From Marasmius tenuissimus (taxonomy: Eukaryota; Basidiomycota; Agaricomycetes; Agaricales; Marasmiaceae), in assembly GCA_029532415.1 (NCBI GenBank), contig JAQOTA010000060.1, positions 434,001 to 498,000 of the forward strand: DNA of 64,000 nucleotides, given 5' to 3'. The notes under the pieces are model-generated. The model was not told the origin of the DNA. It saw only the letters and a list, made by a program, of their open reading frames with translations, and ran no database searches. The translations under genes were made by a program, and so were the position numbers. The stretch's first letter is position 1. Each line of letters starts with the position of its first letter. This document shows, piece after piece, positions 1 through 10,331 of this stretch.

Positions 1-907
1 CGTGGATTTCTGTATTCTGTCACTGGACAAGGACCAGTTCGGTCACCCCCTTAGGTAGGTAGGATACAGTATTATCCAGACGAAGGCACATTCAGATACC
101 GTGTAATCATCAAGATCAGCCTGTAAGTTCAGGTGCGCCAGTAGCTTGAAATCGAGGTGTTAGAACCCCAGTCTTAATCTAGGTATGGAGGTCAAAATTC
201 GAGAAGCATATTTCCAAAAGACTACAAAATTTGAAGATCAGACTATAAAGAACTGGCCCAAGGGGTATCTTAAAGCTGAGATATAGGCAACTTACGAAGA
301 ATCGAGCGAAGGCTTCGACGAACGCCGAACTTTTTCAAGCTTTGTTCTTGGGGGTGGTAAAAGGGACTTGTCATATTTGGAAAGTTCTTGTCTTTGAGGT
401 TCCCACGGGGAAGTTGGTACACACACTCAGCTTCGCGCTCTCCATGACAATCACACCATCAGCATGCTCCCAGCTGAACGTGAACGTGAACATTGAGGTG
501 GATCTCTTGAAAAACTAGTGGCCATGTATGCTATGGACGTTGAGGTGAGCATGGCTACTCGTATACCCTTTTTTGATCTCGTTCTCATACTCGCTGTCAG
601 ATGTAGCTCAAGCGCAAAAACTTGAACCTGAACTATTTCATCCAGACATTTCGCTAGTGTTTGGGACCTGTGCACGTCAATGGGAACACTCAGTATTGTG
701 CGAGAAGGTCAAAGGATTGGCTGTGCCCTCGGGACAGATTCTGGCAGGAGTCTGTCTTCAGCTAGCGCTTTTTTCTGTTGAGGCACGATCGTAACGGGCT
801 CCGAAATCCTTCATGATAGGATTTTATAATTTAAGAAGCAGAAGCTTTTGGTTTTCATCCTTCACCATCCTCTTTTTGCTCCCTCTCTTTCTTCCCGAAA
901 ATTACCC
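1..907. other. 5' flank without recognisable gene
   Basis: I see no coding signal with family resemblance here. The short open frames at 451-794 lie on opposite strands over one another and look random. The last 60 bases before 908 are pyrimidine-rich, as in promoters of basidiomycete genes, and probably belong to the hydrolase gene that follows. Confidence 0.4.
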
Positions 908-2134
908 ATGGACTACAAGACTATCATGGTGAATAATAAGACTGGGGTCGAGCTCTCATATCTTGACAGTGGCGCACCAGCAAAGTCGTGTTATACCACA
1001 ATCTTCGCTATACACGGCATGATTTTCACGAACGGTGTGTCGTATCGCTTCAACCTTGACTTTCACTCTCTCAATGCTGACGCGTTTGGTAGCCATATTC
1101 CAGAAAATTCTCGACATAGCTGCCTCGAAAGGTATTCGCTTCGTCGCCGTCAATCGTCGCGCATTCCCCGGTTCCACACCGTATACTCGCCCAGAACTCG
1201 ACGTGGTCACAGACGAGGCATCGACAGAGGCCGAAAAGGACGCGTTCATGCAAGACCGAGGGCACGAGATTACATATTTCATCGATAGTTTCATCCGGGA
1301 GCATGAGCTCCCCCCCCTCTCTTCCGATGGGATGAACGGTGGCGTCGCGATTTTGGGATGGTCTATTGGCTCTAGCCATGCTGCGGCTGCTGTTGCTAGC
1401 ACCCTCACATTGCCCGCTGACGTTCGTGCTCGGCTGAGTCTACATCTCCGTTCGCTCATTTTTTACGGTGAGCTAGAAACAGGCCCGTCCATGTTCCGTG
1501 TCTTATCAACTGGTCTTCGTGTCCTCTAGAAGCCGCACCTATGATACTAGGTCTACCACCCCCTCCACAATCATGGTTGCCGCTGACGGACATGACTATG
1601 CCTGCTGCATCACGACTTCGCGCGTTCAGCCAATGGGCGACTTCTTATTTCGACCATGGAGACCTTTCGAGCCGTGACCTTAACCAGCTAGAGTGGGTGG
1701 TGGCGTCTCCGAGTTCTGTTCCTACATTCTTCACATTCGGCAACGAAACCCTCGACACCATAACGACGTTTGATGACGCTACTGCCGGTGTCGACGTTCC
1801 GTATACCTATTACTTCCAAGACCAATTGTCTTTGTGTTATCGGAAAGCTTTCTTTGGCAAGGAGATTGCTGCTATATTCCCGCGTATGCGGAGATCGTGC
1901 CTATGCGGAGAAAGGACGGGTGCGTTGGGTATTGCCGGGTTGTGGGCGATTCAGGACGACGAGAAGACTTTTGGAGGATGGACCGATATCACCTACAAGT
2001 TGGTTCCAGGAATCAACCATTTCGTGCGTATGACTTTCCCTAACTTCGCATTGAATACTTATGATGGTGCTATTCGATAGGTTCATTGGGCGGATCCTGA
2101 AAAAGCACTACAGATATTGCTCGAACTGATGTGA
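908..2134 (+). CDS. alpha/beta hydrolase-fold protein
   Basis: Predicted serine hydrolase of unknown substrate. Exons 908-1034, 1093-1467, 1530-2023 and 2081-2134 join in frame to 349 residues. The introns are 50-62 nt GT-AG introns, and each junction restores a sensible family sequence, for example FAIHG before the first intron and VNRRAFPGS after it. The nucleophile elbow GWSIGSS fits GxSxG, HG near residue 40 fits the oxyanion region, and GINHFVHW, split by the last intron, supplies the expected histidine near the C-terminus. The acid residue, usually an Asp in a GD-type turn, appears as CGERTG, so either Glu takes its place or the residue lies elsewhere. No signal peptide is seen, so it is probably intracellular. 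It is convergent with the exonuclease gene about 100 nt downstream. The start ATG at 908 is chosen because the hydrolase N-terminal strand begins right after it. The fold is secure; the substrate is not known. Confidence 0.82.
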
Positions 2135-2234
2135 TTCTTAACATCCGTATTTCGCTCGCAGTACAGATATTATACACTTATAATACATTCCTTTTCCTAC
2201 GATAGAGCTGTTGTTGCCACTATCTCACGGGCTA

Positions 2235-3449
2235 CTACCTTTTCGCCTTCGGAGAGGCTTTCCATGTAAACTCCGTCATGATAGGGATATGGCTATGATT
2301 GGGTTCAATAACACCCTCGTACGTATAGTTCAGTGACTACTCACTCGCTCGGAATGTGGGCGTGTGGAAAGCCTATAACCTTGCCCGCTTCCAAGTACTC
2401 CGGATCGATTCCTCCTAGATAGGAATTCGCCTGAAGGATCTCCCGGGAGTACCAGATGTAGTCAAGTACGCCCTTGAAATGCGCGGTATAGTTTGTCCAA
2501 GGAAGTAGCTCAGAGTCAGTTGTCCCTTCCTCTCCGGACGGCGAGAAACCTGTTGAAGAGTAAGCACTCCCCAATCTCAATCCGTGTACCATTCCTCGCT
2601 TCGTGAACGACCCGTAATGTTTCTTCTTGAGATCTGGGTGATCCCTGGCAACACTTCCAGACGACAAGAGCTTGTACACTCCCGAATTCGGCAAGGAATT
2701 GAAATCGCCGCACAAGATGATAGGTAGTTCTGATGTCTCTGTTAGCTCCTGGCGGAAGCGTTCTGCAACCTTTGTGATCTCTTCTATCAACAAGCCAGTC
2801 TGTACGAGTTTCACGTCGCAGAAGTCTGGGTCCCAGTAGATGTGCGTGTTGGTCAGGAGAAGGTGTTTCTGGGTTGTGAGGTCCTTGAATAGACATATAT
2901 TCGCTACATTTCCTCGTTTTAACAGTCGGGAGGGAACATCCTTTGACGATTTGAAGTCTTTACGATGGTTCGCGAGGTTGGAGAACTCCAAGGGATGATT
3001 CCTAACGAGTCCGTATCTGACGGTGGACACTTCAATAACTAATTTTCTTGTGGACCAGACATCTAGCGTACGCACCTCTGTGCCTTCCAAAATATGGCTA
3101 CGCCATCCCTTTGGCTTCGCGGTAGTGATTTGACCCACGAGGGACAATAAACGCCCTCATAGCCCTCTTTCTTCATCTCTCCTCGTAACCAGTAATCGTA
3201 TATGTTCCAGTCGACTTCTTGCAAGCATACGAATTCGCAGGAGTATAGACGTATTTCATCCATAATTATATTTCTTCGATACTCCCATGGTAAAGCCCAG
3301 GAAGGCGTATAATGGTATAACGCTGGCGATGCGAACTGGGGACATAGGATGTTGTAGCAGAGTACGGAGAAGGCACCAGGGTCCTTGGAACCTTCGGAGC
3401 TGAGCGTTGGCTCGTTCCTTTGGATGATTTGACGAGGAGGAGGCGCCAT
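2235..3449 (-). CDS. Ccr4/NGL-type endonuclease-exonuclease-phosphatase family nuclease
   Basis: Likely a Mg-dependent 3'-5' RNA exonuclease related to Ccr4, nocturnin and the yeast Ngl proteins. Catalytic motifs appear in order: LCYNIL, CLQEVDW (Mg-binding Glu), DGVAIFW, NTHIYWDP, CGDFNSLPNSG, DYIWYS, and finally SDHIPI, whose Asp codon is split by the 52-nt intron 2293-2344. Exons 3449-3076, 3046-2345 and 2292-2235 give 377 residues in frame. The first junction needs a 29-nt intron (3047-3075), which is unusually short, or else a frameshift is present; the spliced sequence aligns with the family and the unspliced one adds about ten extra residues. An in-frame stop lies just upstream of the proline-rich N-terminus beside a possible acceptor, so a further 5' exon cannot be excluded. 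There is no leucine-rich repeat region as in true Ccr4, so it is more NGL-like. The neighbouring hydrolase is convergent. Confidence 0.85.
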
Positions 3450-4726
3450 AGGTTGTTCTGAGGGCGGAGGTATTGGATTTGGATCTACCGGAGCGACTGA
3501 TGATTCCTACAACATGGACGTCGGATTCAGGAGGTCAAATTCTGCCAGTGCAGTTGTTATGGGCGATTGCTCACTGAATAGGGCCTCTGTTGGAAGGTAG
3601 AGGTCCGTCGAACATAGCTGCTGACTGAATAAAGACCTCTTCCAGTCTTGCTCTTTGGCGGCCGTTGAGCGTTGGAAGTCATAATGCAATTGCATCGTGT
3701 CTGAGGCAAGCACTGGGAACAACCTTGGAACCGTGACGGTACATACATTCCCAAGCAAGAATAGAGGTATTTTTATGTATAATGTGTGGGCTGTTCATAC
3801 TCAGATTCATATTCACTGAGCACTCCTGAGGGTACCAACAGACCTCCAACTCAAAAACTCATTAATATTCGCCGTCCCACTCCCTAAATCGGATAGTATG
3901 AACGCTGAATGTTCCGACAAAATCTCCGAAACAGCCGTATCGCTAGCCCACGACGTGCTTGTACTGAACGTTCCGCGAGAGTGCGACGGAATTCGTAAAT
4001 CTGACGCGATAGTGAAGCTATATCGCGTCGTGCAATGAGATTGAGACGAACCGAGCTCAGTAAGCGCCTACCAGGGCTGGTGAAGGGGCACATGGGCGCT
4101 TGGTACGCGAGGACAACCTTGCCTTCTACCCTCATGTCGACCCAGCACCAACCCTCTACATCAAAGCATGTTGATCGACAAGTCCCTCAAACATAGTCAA
4201 TCGACGTCACACATCTTCTCTTCCTTCAATCACGATATCGAGAGCCAGCCGAGTGGTAACCAATGTCAGGACAGGCGTCGAGAATTTGGGGAGCCTGAAA
4301 GGAATTTATTCACAGCCATGTTGGGGTACAAGGACCTATACGGGCTTGAAAAACACAGGCTCCTTTCAACTGCTTCTCACCATCCTTTACCGATTCCCAT
4401 CTGTATGTTCACTTAAGGCATGAGATGCCTGAAGATATGGCCTCTAGTCATCTGAGCCGCTCAACATGACCGATGACTAGTCCATATCACGATGGAATCG
4501 GGAAATGCGAACTGAGTACTCGTCGGTACTCCTTCGACGTGACGGCATCTCAAAGATAAACCGTACTCCAGCGTACTCCTTACTAAATGGACTAATGGGC
4601 ACCTGGGAGATTGTCGCCTCGGCCCGCCCATTGAGTGATCAGGTCGTCCAGGAATAACTCAGGGAGCCTAGAGGATCGTGATTTATAGGAGCGGCCATTG
4701 GGAGCATCTGATGATTCCCATCCACT
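3450..4726. other. intergenic region, no recognised gene
   Basis: Short opposing open frames (3507-3758, 3884-4135, 4168-4416) show no family resemblance. A further 5' exon of the exonuclease could lie at 3507-3758. The last part must contain the promoter of the SDR gene. Confidence 0.35.
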
Positions 4727-6155
4727 ATGTCCCGCGTCGTACTGGTAGGGCCTTTCAAGATTGTATGACTTTCGCCTGCTCATTTTATTTTATTGCATAG
4801 GTAACCGGTGCTTCCGGATTCGTAGGATCCTCAGTCGTTAGACAGCTCCTCGAAGAGGGATTTCACGTTCGTGGGTTGGTATCTCCGGGGTTGCTGCCGT
4901 TCCTTTCCTGATGGTTAATTCATATAATTGATACGCAGGACTGCCCGAGGACAGAAGGCTGCCGACCTCCGGAACTCATTCACCTCTTTCAAAGACCGCT
5001 TTGAAGTGATCGAGATCACTGACCTCAACAAATCATCGCCCTTGCCCGACCACGCTCTCAAGGATCTGTGGGGCTTTGTCCATGTTGCTCTTTATGCTCC
5101 GAGTAGCCCAGACGAGTCACTCGAGGACATCCTGAAGGTGAGGTTCCTGTCGGATAGCTTTCTGCTGCTAGCCTAACGCATTATATCAGGGGTATATTGA
5201 CAGCACTCGCAACATCCTGGAACAAGTGGAGAAGAGCGGGGCCAAGCATTTTGTGTATACAGGTACAATGGGTGCCGTCGCGAAGTACGGGCATCCTCCC
5301 GGTACGACTTTCAAGCACACGGGTATGTTGTCAGAGTACCGCTCCCGTTTGTGTTACTAACTAGGACGCGACGTAGATTGGAATCCGATTACCATTGAAG
5401 AAGCTTTGAAGAGTAATGAACTTCTACTTGTGTACGCCGCAGGGAAAAAACACGCCGAGCTAACGGTATGGGAATGGGCGGACGCTCATCCTGAGGTAGA
5501 AGTCGCCACCAGTGAGATAATCACTTCGATTCCCTTAGGCTTGGATCTTAGTCGGTTTTGTAGTCCATCCCCCATGCGTTCTCGGCCCATGGGCTACAGG
5601 GCTTCATCTGTCTCGTCCTTCGTTCCCCGCGATGACGCCCGTTTTTTGGAACTTCATCGATCCCGAGGGTTATTTCTTCTTTGAACCGGAATATGTAGAC
5701 GTCCGGGACTTGGCGAAGGCACATGTTTGGGCAATGACCCAAGCCCGTCCCACTTCTGAGGTCGGTCGAAAGAGGCTCATTGTTGCCTCTCCTCACGGCG
5801 TCGACTATGGCCGCTCTGTCGAGTTGCTGAGGGAAGAACGCCCCCAGTTGAACGAGAGGTTGATCAAGCGAAAACCACCTGTGTTCGAGCATGACAGGCT
5901 TTCTATCGAATTCGATTGGGTTGAGAAGGTTCTGAGGATGAGGAAGGAGGATTTCTATACGTGGGAGGAGGTAAGCGTCAGCGTGATTTACCCAATATCG
6001 TTGCCTAACAACACCCGTAGACTCTTCTCGATGGTATTGATAACTATCTAGAACTTGAGAAGCAATGGACGGCCAGCGGACACGACTTTACGACCCCTCC
6101 TCTACTTCCTGGTCTGGTAGCGCCAGAACCGGAAGGGGAGAATAAGGTAGATTGA
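4727..6155 (+). CDS. extended SDR reductase/epimerase (dihydroflavonol-reductase-like)
   Basis: NAD(P)-dependent oxidoreductase of the extended short-chain dehydrogenase family, close to fungal dihydroflavonol/cinnamoyl-CoA/aldehyde reductase-like enzymes; substrate unknown. Seven exons (4727-4744, 4801-4874, 4939-5137, 5190-5322, 5377-5511, 5564-5970, 6021-6155) join in frame to 366 residues. The first exon is only 18 nt (MSRVVL) and leads straight into the cofactor motif TGASGFVGSS (GxxGxxG). The active-site pair YxxxK appears as YAAGK, and HPPCVLGPW and YVDVRDLAKAH are typical of the family. The ATG at 4727 is favoured because the spliced N-terminus then starts a few residues before the Rossmann strand, as in relatives. 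No signal peptide or membrane segment is seen, so it is cytosolic. Fold and cofactor class are secure; the precise reaction is inferred only by family. Confidence 0.88.
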
Positions 6156-6245
6156 TGATTGAAGCCTGAAGGAGACCGGCCATTTCAAGTCGGTCAGCGA
6201 TTATGTACTGATGGGTTGATATACCAGCTTGCGAAATCCAAATGC

Positions 6246-6788
6246 CAAGAGGTCTCGCCGATTGGAATCGAGTACATGTACGGCATGGGGTGGTCCCCTC
6301 TGACAGCTGTCCGCCACAAACTGAATAGACTACTTGAACTTGATAAACAATTGAAATTTTCGCTGAGATAACCGTCCAAGTAAAATCCCCGTGCTCAAAA
6401 ACCTACAAAACGACACCAAAATCATCCTGTGTTTTACAGTACCACGGGAAAACAAACAAAAGGTAGCACCATGACATATAGCTGGGCTCAACAGAGCTTC
6501 CCGCCACATCCGTGTTCCCAGAGCCAGAGCGATTTTTTTAACCTTCTCGAGGTTTCAGTACAACCATAACTGTGCCTGTGACGCATTTCTTGTCTGTAGG
6601 TTGAGAAACATATACGATCCATTCTGCGACATATAAGGACATTGGAGCGACATGAGGAGGGGACAGAGAGAGCTGTAGAAAGTGGCGTGCCGTGTGCGCC
6701 GCTGCCAACAGAAGCCCCGGATATCAAATTCTCACGCCGCCCACGCGACTGGACCCATGTACGCGATTCCAATCGGCGAGACCTCTTG
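6246..6788. repeat. 33-nt inverted repeat flanking 477 nt
   Basis: The arms are 6246-6278 and 6756-6788. They are reverse complements over 33 positions with a single mismatch (25 perfect, one mismatch, then 7 perfect). The spacer contains no recognisable gene and lies between the SDR gene and the first BTB gene. Similarity ends abruptly on both sides of the arms. It may be the ends of a small non-autonomous element, a hairpin-forming regulatory or UTR structure, or a fragment pasted in opposite orientation. Confidence 0.6.
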
Positions 6789-6832
6789 CCAAATGCTCAA
6801 ATTGTCCTTCTTTCTGAATCCGACCCGGATTC

Positions 6833-6849
6833 AATCCGGCCGCAGCAGC
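6833..6849. repeat. promoter segment shared by BTB copies 1 and 2
   Basis: The 17-mer aatccggccgcagcagc occurs at 6833-6849 and again at 8571-8587, about 70-95 nt before the two start codons, with weaker similarity continuing to the ATG. The duplication that made the second gene therefore included its promoter. Confidence 0.75.
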
Positions 6850-6917
6850 GGCAGGATAAGTTTCTCAGAATCTGGGTGTCTCGTGCTGTAGCTTACGGCC
6901 TCTCTGTTACCACCACC

Positions 6918-8491
6918 ATGCCCTTGAACGGATCGTCCTGTGCAAGTAGAAATAGCTTGCATTTCTTCGGCCAATTCCAGCCAGTAACATTCAAGGTCAG
7001 CCAACATCTCCTTGACCGCCACGTATTGGTTCTTACAGTGTATCGTGGCGCGAAACCCGCAGGTGGAGGACGTGCTTTACCAACTTCCCAGGTTCTTTGT
7101 TCCTCAGTCCGAGAGACTGGAGGCATCATATCCTTGCCTCAAACAGCCCTATGAGGGAGAAACCGTCGACGTGAAACTGAGAAACTGTAGTAAAGGCCTC
7201 TTCGAGGCATTTCTAACAGTCGTGTTGGAACCGGTGTAAGTATTCATGGACTCAAAGTAGGATCGATCGACTGAATCGAGCATGTGGCAGGGCCCATCTC
7301 TTCCCAACAGGCCATCCTGCCACCAACTCCCTCACTCTCGACGTTCTTCTGGATGCCTTCGCCGTTGCGAACGGATGTGGCTTTCACGAGATGGCGCAGA
7401 ACCTGGAGAGCCGCGTCAACGACAAGCTTACGACTCCGGTGGAGAAGATCGCTTTCGGTACAAAGTACAGGATTCTGTCGTGGTTTCGTGAAGGGCTGGA
7501 GAGATTGGTCGAAAGTGAAGACGATATCGCCATCGCCGACGCGAAGACTATGGGGTTTATTCTTTCGATTCGAATCTATCACGCGAGGGCGAGATATGCT
7601 AGAGAGTTGGGTCAGCAGTCTGTAACAATCACTGGCGATCGTGATGGGTCAGCGTCGGTAGTCTACAAGGTGGTCGAGGAGATGTTCATCGATGGCGGTG
7701 ATCCCTGGGCGGATGGATACGCGACTATCTCCCCGGCCTCCCCCAGCATCCTCGGGGGAAATTTCAATACAACTAGACAACTTGAAAGCGAGTCAAAGCA
7801 AACGAGGTCCCAGCCTGCGAGAGCGATAAAATCAAGCTCACAGACACCGAGTTCTATGATCTCGTTGGAAGACGTATCATTCGAGTCTGACGCACGCGGA
7901 GAGAGTGGTCTAGATTTCGAGGAGCCGGACGTCGTAGAGATGGAAAACTTGACTGCGAGCTCCTCGGTATCTAGCTCATTCAAGGACTTGGGCCAGGTCG
8001 AAGTGGAGAGTATGTACACCAAAGAAGACCTGGACAACGCCACCATGAACAGTCACCTCGATGGCCCATCGCCTTTCCATATAGCCACCCCTGTTCTCAA
8101 TCCACCAATCCTACGTGAGCTCATTGGAGCTATCCTTCGCCATACTCCTCGTTCAACCCAAAACATCTTCTCAACTGTTCCGAAGGCCTGTAATGCGAAA
8201 AAGCCAGGCCAGTGTGGGACCAAGGCAAGATGTCGAAGGTGCTGTATTAAGTTCTGGAAAATATACCAGCCCCTCCCCGGTACGATCAAGGCTCGGACGT
8301 CCTTAGGACAAGTGTTCATAGATCGTTTGGTGGATCTGGCAGACGGACAGCCGATTTGCTTGGAAAGTGTCCTGGAAAATGTGGAAAAACATTGCAAAAA
8401 GAGAGAGAAATCTTGTGGATCGTCAAGAAGGTGTTCGAAATGCTGTCGCAGGAAGGCGAAAATACTACTAGATAATGGTGAATTGATCTGA
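6918..8491 (+). CDS. BTB/POZ protein with C-terminal double Cys module, copy 1
   Basis: First of three tandem paralogues. Exons 6918-6995, 7063-7235 and 7291-8491 join to 483 residues. An N-terminal BTB/POZ-like domain (residues about 20-180; FKVEDVLYQLP, FEAFLTVVLEPV, the helical SWFREGLERLV) is followed by an acidic, serine-rich linker of about 130 residues. The tail then carries two copies of a cysteine pattern: C-x(6-7)-C-G-x(3-4)-R-C-x2-C-C (CGTKARCRRCC and CGSSRRCSKCC). BTB domains mediate dimerisation and often recruit Cul3 ubiquitin ligase; that role is inference here. The double Cys tail resembles a small metal-binding or disulphide module, but I do not recognise it. The start ATG at 6918 is supported by an equivalent first exon in all three paralogues. 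Promoter and introns are shared with copy 2, indicating recent duplication. Confidence 0.85.
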
Positions 8492-8664
8492 CACCTATGT
8501 AACATACATGTAATAACGGGGCGGATGAGCCAATCTGCGATTCGCAATCTTCGGATATGTTTCTGCACTCAATCCGGCCGCAGCAGCCGTAGTCGCAATA
8601 TTAGATTCTGAGAATCGAAGTTCTGCCTCGTGCTGTGTCCTAAGGTCTCTCTATAACCACCACC

Positions 8665-10151
8665 ATGTTCCCAGACGAATCGCCTTGCGCAAGCAGACAT
8701 AACCCGCATTTCTTCGGCCAATTCCAGCCAGTTGTATTTGAGGTGGGCCATTGAGGTTTCCATGAACATGAACCATCAGTTCTGACAGTGTATTGTGGCG
8801 CGGCACGTACAGGTGGAGGACGAGCTCTACCAGCTTCCCAGGATCTTTCTTCCTCATTCCGACACACTGGAGACGTCGTATCCTTGGCTAAAACAAGGCT
8901 TCAATGCAGAAGTTGCCAACGTGAAATTGAAAAACTGTAGCAAAATTCTTTTCGAGGCATTTTTGACGGTCGTATTAGAACCGGTGTAAGTATTCGAGAA
9001 CTCAGAGCAGGGTCAATCGACTAAATTGAACATGTGGCAGGGCCCATCTCTTTCCAACAGACCATCCTGCCACCAACCCCCTCACCCTCGACGTTCTTCT
9101 GGATGCCTTCGCCGTTACGAGCGGGTGTGGCTTTCACGAGATGGCGCGGAATCTGGAGAACCGTGTCAGTGACAAGCTTACGACTCCGGTGGAGAAGATC
9201 GTCTTCGGTACAAAGTACAGGATTCTGTCGTGGTTTCGTGAAGGACTGGAAGAATTGGTCGCAAGCCAAGAAGATATTACCATCGAGGATGCGAAGACCA
9301 TGGGGCTAGTTCTTGCACTTAGGATCTATCACGCGAGAGCGAGATGTGCCAAAGAGTTGAGCCAGCGGCCCGTATCGTCCACTGGCAATCGTGATCTAGC
9401 GTCGACGGTTTGTAAGGTGGTCGGGGAGATGTTCATTGACGGCGGCAATCCCTGGGCAGACGTATCCAGTGATATATCTTCGGCCTCCCCCATCATTTTC
9501 GAGGGAGATTCTCGTACAACTGCACGAAGCGAATCAGAACATACGAGGGCAGACTCGCCTGTAGATGCGATAGACCTAGACGACTTACAGACGGCGACGT
9601 CTGTCATCTCGTTGGACGACATTTCCAGCAGTGCCTCCGAAACAAACCCAGTTTCCGTACTATCAGAGGACAGTTTTGAGATCGACATTCCCACTACTCC
9701 TGTGGCATTACTACGGGCACCGACGCGGCAGGCCTACAACTTCAACGTGCTGCCGACTGACCCAATCAACCCACTTCGTGAGTTGGCTGGAGCGGTTCTT
9801 CACATCAGTCCGCGTTCCACACCGGGAATCCTATCCTCAGTGCCCAAGGTCTGCAGTAATAGACAGACGGTATGCGGGGATGATCTCAGATGCCATTTGT
9901 GTTGTCTCAAACGGTGGAAGACGTATCAGCCTCACCCGGGGGCTCTGCAGGCTAGGACGGCTTTCGGGCAAATTTTTTTGGACCACACGGTCGATATGGC
10001 AAACGGTCATTCGATTTCCGAGGAAGAAGTTGTATCGAAGGTGGAGAAGACGTGTCTGAAGTCCTCCGGCCAATGTGGGTCACTACAGAGATGCGTCGTG
10101 TGTTGTAGGAAGAAGATCGAAACCATGCTGCGGGACGGGCATATGATATAG
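8665..10151 (+). CDS. BTB/POZ protein with C-terminal double Cys module, copy 2
   Basis: Second tandem paralogue. Exons 8665-8742, 8813-8985 and 9041-10151 join to 453 residues. Exons 1 and 2 have exactly the same lengths as in copy 1 (78 and 173 nt), and long stretches of the BTB region are nearly identical in DNA, for example around FGTKYRILSWFREGLE. The linker (about residues 215-330) is strongly diverged and shorter. The C-terminal Cys modules are CGDDLRCHLCC and CGSLQRCVVCC, separated by a conserved helical stretch with the core QARTAFGQIFLDH. The intergenic spacer to copy 1 is only about 170 nt and carries a duplicated promoter segment. The likely function is a BTB adaptor, possibly for ubiquitylation; this is inferred from the domain alone. 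Sequence decay relative to copy 1 is concentrated in the linker, as expected for disordered or fast-evolving regions. Confidence 0.85.
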
Positions 10152-10331
10152 AAAGCTAAAATGACTTCGAATAGTTCACACCACTGTCAATGCAGATAAT
10201 TATAACGTACCGTCACGAGCGAGAGAAAAGCAAGCACGCGCTTTGACCATATTTTAACCGCAGTAATGGCTCACATGCAGGATACCTTGTGCTGCCTTGT
10301 GTCGATACTCTAAAGTCTTCCTGAAACCATC

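Noticed and set aside
3507..3758. Upstream exon of the Ccr4/NGL-like gene
   Set aside because: A possible acceptor exists just before 3500, but I found no donor in the 83-codon frame that gives a convincing N-terminus. Left open, not annotated.
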